A stretch of DNA of 50,750 bases from Comamonadaceae bacterium (GTDB lineage: Bacteria > Pseudomonadota > Gammaproteobacteria > Burkholderiales > Burkholderiaceae_C): positions 1 to 50,750 of the forward strand of contig CANCLK010000016.1 of assembly GCA_947378785.1 (NCBI GenBank), read 5' to 3'. Position numbers and translations under genes: made by a program. Shown piece after piece: positions 44,381 to 50,750 of the stretch. Every line of letters starts with the position of its first letter. Positions within the stretch are counted from its first letter, which is position 1. The notes beneath the pieces were generated by a model. The model searched no databases. It saw nothing but the letters and a program-made list of their open reading frames with translations, and was not told the DNA's origin.

Positions 44381-45544
44381 TTAAATTTGGACGGTCTTGC
44401 TCGGCGGCAGTGGCTCGGTACGCTGGGCAGGAATCTTACCGGCCTTGATGTCGTTGTACCAGTACTCATGGTGCTCTCGGGCCCAAGTCTCATCGACGTA
44501 GCCAGTCCTCATCCCTTGGTATGCGCCCTGCATCCCAATCGTGCCGATGTAGATGTGCCCAATGAACATGGCCATCATCAGAATCGTGGCCACTGCATGA
44601 ATCATGTGGGCAATCTGCATCGTGCCGCGCTCATACACCAAGCCTGGCAATATCTTGTCAAGCACGAAACCTGAGGAGACGACCACGATGCCCAAGAAGA
44701 AAACGCCCCCCCAAAACACCAATTTCTCGCCGGCGTTGAAACGGTGTGAAGGGACCTCCTTGCCGGACAGTAAACCGCCGCCCTTGAGGAGCCAGACAAG
44801 GTCACCACGGCTAGGCATGTTGTCGCGTAGAAAAGTCACGAAGATGACGACCAACGACACCGCAAACACCGGGCCGGCGAAGTTGTGCATATTTTTCAGG
44901 GCGTACGTCAGCCAGCCAAACAACGTGAGACCCATCACCGGCAGCAAGAAAAACTTACCGAAGGCCATGACGATGCCTGAGATCCCTAGGATGGAAAAGG
45001 CAATGGCATTGGACCAGTGTGCAGACCGTTCGAATGCGGTGAAGCGCTCGATTTTTTTACCAGTGTCGACGCCATGCTGTTTGATCGTGCCCTTGGTCAT
45101 GTAGAACAAAGCAATCGCACCCAGAATGATCAGCAACAAAGCACCGCCATAGGGGATAAGCCAGTTGTTGCGCACTTGACGCCAAGCTTCACCCGCGTTG
45201 GTCAGACTCGAGCCCGGGTACTGAACAAAGGGTTGAATCAGATTGCCAGCCTCAGGCGCCTCACTTTTAGGCAAGCTGCTGTAACCCGTGACACCGGCCC
45301 CAACTTGTCGCCACATGGGTGCGTTGTTGCCAGGCTGAACCTTGGCGCGCTCGCCATTGGTCTGCGTTGCGTAGCCGGGGGCTTCGCTGGCGTCAGGCTT
45401 GACGTCGAAGATGTTGGCACTCTTGATGGCGCCAGTGGCTGCGACCGTTGCTGCAGGCGCGGTCTGAGCAGAAACGCTTGAGCAAGCCAGCGCGGCACAA
45501 GCAGACAGAAGCAGCGCTCTCAATAGTCGTGATGGGTGTTGCAT
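44381..45544 (-). CDS. Formate dehydrogenase cytochrome b subunit (gamma)
   Basis: A 387-residue membrane subunit. It has a signal peptide (MQHPSRLLRALLLSACAAL, cleavage near VSA-QTA), a periplasmic stretch of about 110 residues, then a transmembrane cytochrome b556-like domain. Likely haem ligands are in ERSAHWSNAI, LKNMHNFAGP and QIAHMIHAVATI / IGHIYIG. It anchors the FDH complex and passes electrons to quinone. GGGGAG precedes the ATG at 45544. The N-terminal periplasmic extension is longer than in E. coli FdnI/FdoI. Confidence 0.93.
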   Translation of the reverse strand: MQHPSRLLRALLLSACAALACSSVSAQTAPAATVAATGAIKSANIFDVKPDASEAPGYATQTNGERAKVQPGNNAPMWRQVGAGVTGYSSLPKSEAPEAGNLIQPFVQYPGSSLTNAGEAWRQVRNNWLIPYGGALLLIILGAIALFYMTKGTIKQHGVDTGKKIERFTAFERSAHWSNAIAFSILGISGIVMAFGKFFLLPVMGLTLFGWLTYALKNMHNFAGPVFAVSLVVIFVTFLRDNMPSRGDLVWLLKGGGLLSGKEVPSHRFNAGEKLVFWGGVFFLGIVVVSSGFVLDKILPGLVYERGTMQIAHMIHAVATILMMAMFIGHIYIGTIGMQGAYQGMRTGYVDETWAREHHEYWYNDIKAGKIPAQRTEPLPPSKTVQI

Positions 45545-45557
45545 GAGAACTCCCCTC

Positions 45558-45782
45558 TTAATTGATGCGGTTGTATTCGTTTTGCCCATTTTGGAGGCGC
45601 GACTTGAGATGCAACTCCCATGCGGTCTTGTCGCCGGCTTTCCAGCCAGGGGCGTTGTAGGGGTTGCTGGTGCCTTGGAACGCTGGCGCGTCACGCTTAG
45701 AGTCTGTGAGTGTCTGCGGCTTGTCGCCGCAGGCAGCCAAGGTCACCACGGCAGCCAAAATCAATGCAGTGCGGATCATCAT
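45558..45782 (-). CDS. Small lipoprotein of the fdh operon
   Basis: A 74-residue protein with lipoprotein signal MMIRTALILAAVVTLAAC (lipobox LAAC) and a short polar mature part ending in QNGQNEYNRIN. Its ATG overlaps the stop of the Fe-S subunit gene by 4 nt and it is 13 nt before the cytochrome subunit gene, so it is co-translated with the complex. No characterised homologue is known to me. Possibly an assembly or docking factor at the periplasmic face. Confidence 0.8.
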   Translation of the reverse strand: MMIRTALILAAVVTLAACGDKPQTLTDSKRDAPAFQGTSNPYNAPGWKAGDKTAWELHLKSRLQNGQNEYNRIN

Positions 45783-46399
45783 TTAGCTCCTGCCACAGGT
45801 GGACGGCCGGCTTGTTGCGAACCGTAGGCGGTTCCCCAGCCCCAGACCTCAGCGCCCTTGCCGCGTTGAACCACTCGGTTGCGGAAGATGTCAGCGACGA
45901 CGTCGCCATCACCCGCCAGCAAGGCCTTGGTAGAGCACTGCTCAGCGCAAGCCGGTAGCTTGCCTTCAGCCAAACGGTTGCGACCATATTTTTCGAACTC
46001 CGCCTGGCTTCCGTTGGCTTCAGGGCCACCGGCGCAGAAGGTGCACTTGTCCATCTTGCCGCGCACGCCAAACGTGCCCTGCGACGGGAACTGCGGTGCA
46101 CCAAACGGGCAGGCATATGAGCAGTAGCCGCAGCCGATGCAGACATCTTTGTCATGCAGGACCACGCCTTCATCGGTACGGTAAAAGCAGTTGACAGGGC
46201 AGACGGCCATGCACGGTGCATCGCTGCAATGCATGCAGGCGACCGAGATTGATTTTTCACCGGGTACACCATCATTCAGCGTGACCACGCGGCGGCGATT
46301 CACGCCCCATGGAACTTCGTTTTCATTTTTGCAAGCAGTGACACAACCATTGCATTCAATGCAGCGTTCCGCGTCACAGACAAATTTCATGCGTGCCAT
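45779..46399 (-). CDS. fdhB: Formate dehydrogenase Fe-S subunit (beta)
   Basis: A 206-residue ferredoxin-type subunit with four [4Fe-4S] motif sets: CIECNGCVTAC, CMHCSDAPCMAVCP, CIGCGYCSYACP and CTFCAGG ... CAEQC. It carries electrons from the Mo subunit to the cytochrome b subunit. It lacks the C-terminal membrane helix of E. coli FdnH, as usual in the Burkholderiales type. It begins 9 nt after the alpha subunit gene. Confidence 0.94.
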   Translation of the reverse strand: MARMKFVCDAERCIECNGCVTACKNENEVPWGVNRRRVVTLNDGVPGEKSISVACMHCSDAPCMAVCPVNCFYRTDEGVVLHDKDVCIGCGYCSYACPFGAPQFPSQGTFGVRGKMDKCTFCAGGPEANGSQAEFEKYGRNRLAEGKLPACAEQCSTKALLAGDGDVVADIFRNRVVQRGKGAEVWGWGTAYGSQQAGRPPVAGAK

Positions 46400-46408
46400 A
46401 TTTTTTCC

Positions 46409-49387
46409 TTATGCCTTTTCGACGTTGCAAACAGTCGTTTTGGTTTCTTGCATCATCGTCACACTGTCGTAACCGTATGTTGTCGCCGTGTTGATAGCCT
46501 CGCCGCGCACGATCGGAGCCGCTCCTGCCGGGTAATAAGCCAGCATGTCAGCGCCTTGCCAACGACCAGAAAAGTGGAACGGCATGAAGACCGTGTCGGG
46601 TCCAACACGCGGTGTCACCATGGCCTGAACATTCAAGCGGGCACCCGTTGGCGTACTAACCCAAGCGCGCTCACCATTGCGAATGCCTTTTTCAGCGGCC
46701 ACTTTGGGATTGATCTCGATGAACATTTCCTGCTGCAACTCAGCCAGCCAAGGATTCGAGCGGGTTTCCTCGCCGCCGCCCTCGTACTCCACCAAGCGAC
46801 CAGAGGTCATGACCAACGGAAATTTCTCGTGGACTTTGTCGGCGATGTTCTTGTCCTGAATCGACTTGAACAGCGTTGGCAAGCGCCAGAATGCTTTCTT
46901 GTCGTCGTGCGTTGGGTACTTGGCTTGCAAGTCAGCACGGTTACCGTACAAAGGCTCACGGTGCTGTGGAATCGCATCAGGGAAGTTCCACACTACTGCA
47001 CGCGCTTTGGCGTTACCGAACGGATGGCAGCCGTGGTTTTGCATGAAGACGCGGATCATGCCACCGGAAGAATCGGTCTTCCAATTTTTACCCTCCGCCG
47101 CGACTTTTTCAGGGTCTGACAACTCATCCCACCAGCCAAGCTTTTTCAGCAGCACATGGTCGAGCTCAGGGTAGCCTGTCGTGATGTCCGCACCCTTGGA
47201 GTGGGAGCCGTCTTCAGCCAACAGGCTGACGCCCTCACGCTCGACACCGAAGTTGGCGCGGAAATTTCCGCCGCCTTCCATGACGTGTTTAGAAGTGTCG
47301 TAAAGATTAGGTGAGCCCGGGTGCTTCAGGGCGGCAGTACCCCAGCATGGCCATGGCAAACCGAAGTAATCGCCGCTCAGGTCATAGCCGGTTTCTTTGT
47401 CTTTGCCGCCTTTGGATTTCAGCGTCTTGACATCAAACACATGCATGTTTTTCATGTGTGCTTTGAGGCGCTCAGGGGTCTGACCGGTGTAGCCGATGGT
47501 CCAGACCGAACTGTTGATCTCGCGCAGGATGTCTTCAGGCATCGGCTCGTCAAGGCCCTTGACCTTTTGCATCTTGTAGTTTTTGGACAGCTCTTTAGCA
47601 AAGCCAAACTTCTCCGCCAGCTGATGCATGATCATGTGATCAGAGCGGCTCTCCCACAAAGGCTCAATGACTTTTTCACGCCACTGGAGTGAGCGATTCG
47701 AGGCCGTCACAGAGCCGCTGGTTTCAAACTGCGTGGCGGCTGGCAACAGATACACGGCTCGGTTTGGATTCAAATCTTCCGGCTTGCCAGGCATAGCGGC
47801 CATGGCGGCCGTTGCCGATGGGTACGGATCGATCACCACCAACAAGTCCAGCTTGTCCATAGCGCGTTTCATTTCCAAACCGCGGGTTTGCGAGTTGGGT
47901 GCATGACCCCAGAAAACGCAAGCCTTGAGGTTGGAGTCTTGATCGATCAGTTCGTTTTTCTCGAGCACGCCATCAATCCAACGCGACACCGTGATACCGG
48001 GCTTGCCCATCATGGCGGGGGAGGCATAGCGGCCCTTGATCCATTCGAAGTCCACGCCCCACGTCTTGGCGAAATGTTTCCACGAACCTTCGGCCAGACC
48101 GTAGTAGCCCGGCAGCGAGTCAGGGTTCGGGCCGACATCGGTTGCGCCCTGCACGTTGTCGTGACCGCGGAAGATGTTCGTGCCGCCGCCGGAAACGCCG
48201 ACGTTGCCGAGCGCCAATTGCAAGATGCAAGATGCGCGAACCATGGCGTTACCGATGGTGTGCTGGGTTTGCCCCATGCACCAGACCACCGTTGAGGGCC
48301 GGTTCTTGGCCATCATTTCAGCGGCCATGTAGACCTGCGCCTCAGGCACGCCGCAAGCTTCTTCAACTTTCTCTGGTGACCACTTGGCCATCACGTCGGC
48401 CTTGACCTTGTCCATGCCATACACACGGTCGTTGATGTACTTTTTATCTTCCCAACCATTTTTGAAGATGTGGTACAGAACACCGAACAAGAAGGGAATA
48501 TCAGAGCCCGAACGGATCCGAATGTGGTGATCGGCCTTGGCTGCTGTGCGGGTGAAGCGTGGGTCCACCACGATCATCTTGCAACCTTTTTCCTTGGCGT
48601 GCAGCATGTGCAGCATGCTGACAGGGTGCGCTTCAGCGGCGTTGGAGCCGATGTACAGCGCCGCCTTGCTGTTTTGCATGTCGTTGTACGAATTGGTCAT
48701 GGCACCGTAGCCCCATGTGTTGGCAACGCCAGCCACCGTGGTCGAGTGACAGATACGAGCCTGGTGGTCGCAGTTGTTGGTGCCCCAGAAGCTCACAAAC
48801 TTACGCATCAAATACGCTTGTTCGTTGTTGTGTTTGGAGGAGCCGACCCAGTAGACGGAATCAGGGCCGCTGGTCTTGCGCAGCTCAAGCATGCGGGCGC
48901 TGATTTCATTCAGGGCCACATCCCAGCTGATGCGCTGGTACTTGCCGTTGACCAGCTTCATGGGGTAGCGCAGGCGGAACTCGCCGTGTCCGTGCTCACG
49001 CAGGGCCGCACCCTTCGCGCAATGTGCGCCTAGATTGATCGGGGAGTCGAACACCGGCTCTTGACGCACCCAGATGCCGTTTTCAACCACTGCGTCAACA
49101 GCGCAACCCACAGAGCAATGCGTGCAAACGGTTCGCTTGACAACCAGCTTGCCGCTGCCATCACCAGTCGCGCCAGCGCCTGCAGCTTTTGCTTTTTTCA
49201 CCAAAGTGAGTTGCGTCGCAGCCAGACCCACACCAACGCCGAGACCAGAGCGGCGCAGAAAAGCGCGTCGGTCCATCGTTGGCAGTGCGTTACTCAGGCC
49301 GCGAGACAGGCTTTGCACAAAGCGTGCAGAGCCCACGCCGTGAGCGGCGCCGCGTTGGACATCATGGGATTTTTTCGTGAGCAGCAT
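46409..49387 (-). CDS. fdhA: Formate dehydrogenase molybdopterin subunit (alpha), Tat-exported
   Basis: A 992-residue catalytic subunit oxidising formate to CO2. A Tat signal (DRRAFLRRSG, twin Arg at 40-41) is preceded by a 38-residue extension. The [4Fe-4S] site is C88, C91, C95 and C123 (CTHCSVGC ... HCAKG). The Mo/W ligand is C213 next to H214 in ARICHSTTVAG, where E. coli FdnG has selenocysteine, so this is a Cys enzyme. No internal UGA is present. GGAGAG precedes the ATG. With FdhB and the cytochrome subunit it forms a periplasm-facing respiratory FDH. Confidence 0.96.
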   Translation of the reverse strand: MLLTKKSHDVQRGAAHGVGSARFVQSLSRGLSNALPTMDRRAFLRRSGLGVGVGLAATQLTLVKKAKAAGAGATGDGSGKLVVKRTVCTHCSVGCAVDAVVENGIWVRQEPVFDSPINLGAHCAKGAALREHGHGEFRLRYPMKLVNGKYQRISWDVALNEISARMLELRKTSGPDSVYWVGSSKHNNEQAYLMRKFVSFWGTNNCDHQARICHSTTVAGVANTWGYGAMTNSYNDMQNSKAALYIGSNAAEAHPVSMLHMLHAKEKGCKMIVVDPRFTRTAAKADHHIRIRSGSDIPFLFGVLYHIFKNGWEDKKYINDRVYGMDKVKADVMAKWSPEKVEEACGVPEAQVYMAAEMMAKNRPSTVVWCMGQTQHTIGNAMVRASCILQLALGNVGVSGGGTNIFRGHDNVQGATDVGPNPDSLPGYYGLAEGSWKHFAKTWGVDFEWIKGRYASPAMMGKPGITVSRWIDGVLEKNELIDQDSNLKACVFWGHAPNSQTRGLEMKRAMDKLDLLVVIDPYPSATAAMAAMPGKPEDLNPNRAVYLLPAATQFETSGSVTASNRSLQWREKVIEPLWESRSDHMIMHQLAEKFGFAKELSKNYKMQKVKGLDEPMPEDILREINSSVWTIGYTGQTPERLKAHMKNMHVFDVKTLKSKGGKDKETGYDLSGDYFGLPWPCWGTAALKHPGSPNLYDTSKHVMEGGGNFRANFGVEREGVSLLAEDGSHSKGADITTGYPELDHVLLKKLGWWDELSDPEKVAAEGKNWKTDSSGGMIRVFMQNHGCHPFGNAKARAVVWNFPDAIPQHREPLYGNRADLQAKYPTHDDKKAFWRLPTLFKSIQDKNIADKVHEKFPLVMTSGRLVEYEGGGEETRSNPWLAELQQEMFIEINPKVAAEKGIRNGERAWVSTPTGARLNVQAMVTPRVGPDTVFMPFHFSGRWQGADMLAYYPAGAAPIVRGEAINTATTYGYDSVTMMQETKTTVCNVEKA

Positions 49388-49437
49388 GAGCTCTCCGTAG
49401 AAGTTAAAGGGGGATGACCGAAATGGGTCTGAATCGC

Positions 49438-49644
49438 TTAGATCAGCGTCGTCTTGTAGTAGCGCTTGACGTGCTCTGACAGGCAGTAGCCGCCGCCATT
49501 TTCTGGCGCCGGCTTGAGTTCAGCTTGAACAACTTCAGGCGAAGTAACACCAGGCATAGCGACGATGGCCGCAGCAGCAACTCCGGTGGCGGCTGCACCG
49601 AAGAAGAACCCCCGACGAGAAGGTTTGGATTGGCTGTCTTGCAT
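49438..49644 (-). CDS. Formate dehydrogenase-region Tat-signal small protein (TIGR02811 type)
   Basis: A 68-residue protein starting MQDSQSKPSRRGFFFGAAAT. A twin-arginine signal (SRRGFFFG) occupies half of it, leaving a mature peptide of about 30 residues with one Cys and the tail HVKRYYKTTLI. This matches the 'formate dehydrogenase region TAT target' family, found upstream of fdhA in many proteobacteria; function unknown. A GGAG site supports the ATG at 49644; an earlier in-frame ATG at 49689 has no signal logic. First gene after the operon promoter region. Confidence 0.85.
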   Translation of the reverse strand: MQDSQSKPSRRGFFFGAAATGVAAAAIVAMPGVTSPEVVQAELKPAPENGGGYCLSEHVKRYYKTTLI

Positions 49645-49744
49645 GTATGTTTTCTCCGCTAATTTAAAAGGATAGGCATTTGAGTTCATAGGATCCTACG
49701 ACACAAAAATAACTCTTTTATAGTATTAACCCTAAAAATCACAA

Positions 49745-49773
49745 AAAATATACCTTGTATATTTTTTTGACAA
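49745..49773 (-). promoter_or_regulatory. Candidate sigma-70 promoter of the fdh operon
   Basis: On the minus strand TTGTCA (49773-49768) and TATTTT (49750-49745) are 17 nt apart, in a very A/T-rich 179-nt gap. A TATAC/GTATA palindrome falls in the spacer. Transcription would start near 49738, about 95 nt before the first start codon. The -10 box is a 4/6 match. Confidence 0.45.
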
Positions 49774-49823
49774 TGATTTCTAATTGTATTTATTGGGTTT
49801 TTAGGCAATGACCGAATGGGACT

Positions 49824-50441
49824 TCAGGCCAGCATGTCGAAACCTTGCGATTCGACATGGGTGAAGGTCTGCGTGAAGCTGGCCAGACTTTTGTAAAAAC
49901 GTGCTTTCGGGTGCGCGCTGATGGCATCGCACATCAGCAAGGCCCAAGGCTGCAAGTGCCGCGTGAAAAACTCGCGCTGCTTTGTCAGGTTGGCCACCTC
50001 AACGTCTTCACCGGCGATCAAATAGCGCATCACCTCGCAGACATAAGCGTAGTGGTCTTCGGTTTCAGGCATGTCGTCATCGCGGTCCAGCCCAAGTGCA
50101 GCCAAGTCGCCGCGCAAAGCCGCCAATGGCTTTTCATTGAGGAAGCCACTCATGTAGTGCGAGCCAAACAAATACACCGCTGGCTTGCCAACACCGCCAA
50201 AGAGCGCGTCGTACTCGTCAGCCACTTCCGCAGCCGACATGGCACGCGCGGTTGCCACGACCTCGCCCCAACTGCCCTCTAACAAAGCGCCAGCAGCAGG
50301 CGCTTCGGTCACCGCAGCACGCAGGTTCTCCCACATCGCAGGCGTTGGGGCCGCGTAAAAAAGCGCCGCCAACAGGCCGTAGATTTCGGCGCGGGCGGTT
50401 TCTTCGTCAAGCGTTGACGGGACAAGGATGGCTGGTTGCAT
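49824..50441 (-). CDS. TorD/DmsD-family Mo-enzyme chaperone
   Basis: A 205-residue all-helical chaperone of the TorD family: ARAEIYGLLAALFYAAP at the N-terminus, EYDALFGGVGKPAVYLFGSHYMSGFLNEKPLAALR in the middle (TorD core), and EDHYAYVCEVMRYLIAG. Such proteins bind the Tat signal of FdhA until the cofactor is in place. I chose the ATG at 50441 because the frame upstream overlaps the ferredoxin gene. Upstream of, and on the same strand as, the fdh genes. Confidence 0.92.
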   Translation of the reverse strand: MQPAILVPSTLDEETARAEIYGLLAALFYAAPTPAMWENLRAAVTEAPAAGALLEGSWGEVVATARAMSAAEVADEYDALFGGVGKPAVYLFGSHYMSGFLNEKPLAALRGDLAALGLDRDDDMPETEDHYAYVCEVMRYLIAGEDVEVANLTKQREFFTRHLQPWALLMCDAISAHPKARFYKSLASFTQTFTHVESQGFDMLA

Positions 50442-50472
50442 GCGGGTACTTCTTAACTGGACTTGGCTTGAT

Positions 50473-50750
50473 TTAGCGGATATCGGTGATTTTGACTTCG
50501 TTCTCCGCGGAATAAATGTCGATGACACGGCAGTCACCGCACATCTTCAAACGGTCAGCGGCAGCGCCCTGAAACATGGCGTGCCCCGACAGTTTTCCCA
50601 GCATCGACTCGATGGCCTTGAGCGTGCCAAACGGCTTGGCACAGCGAATGCAAGCGTAGGGCTGAGTCTCGTTCAGCACCCTCGCCTCTTTGCGCACAGA
50701 CGTCAGCAGCAGGCGCGGCTGCAGGGTGATGGCGTCTTCCGGGCAGGTGC
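50473..50750 (-). CDS. 4Fe-4S ferredoxin-like protein, C-terminal part (5' end outside window)
   Basis: The frame is open to the right edge and begins within a cluster motif (TCPEDAITLQP). It continues through ACIRCAKPFGTLKAIESMLGKL and MCGDCR to a stop at 50473. Two further CxxC pairs (CIRC, CGDC) look like metal sites. This matches 4Fe-4S proteins encoded with TorD chaperones in formate dehydrogenase loci. A start seen at 50697 is internal, not the true start. Role in electron transfer or assembly is inferred. Confidence 0.82.
   Translation of the reverse strand, partial: TCPEDAITLQPRLLLTSVRKEARVLNETQPYACIRCAKPFGTLKAIESMLGKLSGHAMFQGAAADRLKMCGDCRVIDIYSAENEVKITDIR

Noticed and set aside
46409-49387. 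Selenocysteine FdhA
   Set aside because: The ligand codon is TGC (Cys213) and the frame has no internal TGA, so no selenocysteine insertion is needed.

Overview
The window reads as chromosomal DNA of a betaproteobacterium, most likely Burkholderiales, family Comamonadaceae (Rhodoferax/Polaromonas/Comamonas-like). This is inferred from four tripartite-tricarboxylate (Bug/TctC-type) receptors, a terephthalate operon with the gene order described in Comamonas, the serS-ispH-fkpB / radC neighbourhood, a periplasmic formate dehydrogenase locus with a TIGR02811-type Tat peptide, and high-GC codon use throughout. I recognised no tRNA, rRNA, CRISPR array, prophage or transposase. Coding density is high and many genes overlap by 4 nt (ATGA/GTGA).

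Layout. (1) 1-15.1 kb, purine acquisition and oxidation. A BMP-type nucleoside ABC transporter (receptor, two permeases, ATPase) sits with an adenine-deaminase-type enzyme, a YbfB/YjiJ MFS protein, a second BMP receptor cut by the left edge, and a LysR regulator. Divergent from these are xdhA-xdhB. A non-canonical Nramp homologue and a Tsx-like outer-membrane channel with a sigma-54-like promoter follow. (2) 15.2-23.6 kb, terephthalate: tphR (IclR, divergent), then tphC-A2-A3-B-A1, extended by a ThDP-dependent enzyme and a second Bug receptor. (3) 23.6-29.3 kb, tartrate: ttuC, Bug receptor, D-tartrate dehydratase and glycerate 2-kinase on the minus strand, with a divergent DmlR/TtuA-like LysR gene. 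(4) 29.3-32.1 kb, maleate: LysR, maleate cis-trans isomerase, Bug receptor. (5) 32.1-35.4 kb, more purine genes: puuD (membrane urate hydroxylase) and xdhC (Mo-cofactor chaperone), with a DUF535 gene between them. (6) 35.4-43 kb, housekeeping: serS, ispH, fkpB, radC, an Smr-domain gene, a group II truncated haemoglobin and a large FtsX/YbbP-like permease. (7) 43-50.75 kb, formate dehydrogenase: fdhD, a terminator, two small accessory exported proteins, cytochrome b, Fe-S and Mo subunits, a Tat-signal peptide protein, a TorD-type chaperone and the end of a ferredoxin gene cut by the right edge.

How it fits together. Purines would cross the outer membrane by the Tsx-like channel and the inner membrane by the BMP transporter. 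Adenine would be deaminated to hypoxanthine, oxidised by XdhAB (matured by XdhC) to urate, then by PuuD. The 15-32 kb block lies between xdhAB and puuD/xdhC and looks like a catabolic cassette for aromatic and C4 dicarboxylates: terephthalate to protocatechuate, tartrates to oxaloacetate or glycerate, maleate to fumarate. Its four periplasmic receptors have no TctA/TctB membrane partner in the window. The least explained parts are the ThDP enzyme plus second receptor in the tph operon, the Nramp homologue lacking the usual metal ligands, and repeat elements that form the last codons of two convergent genes.
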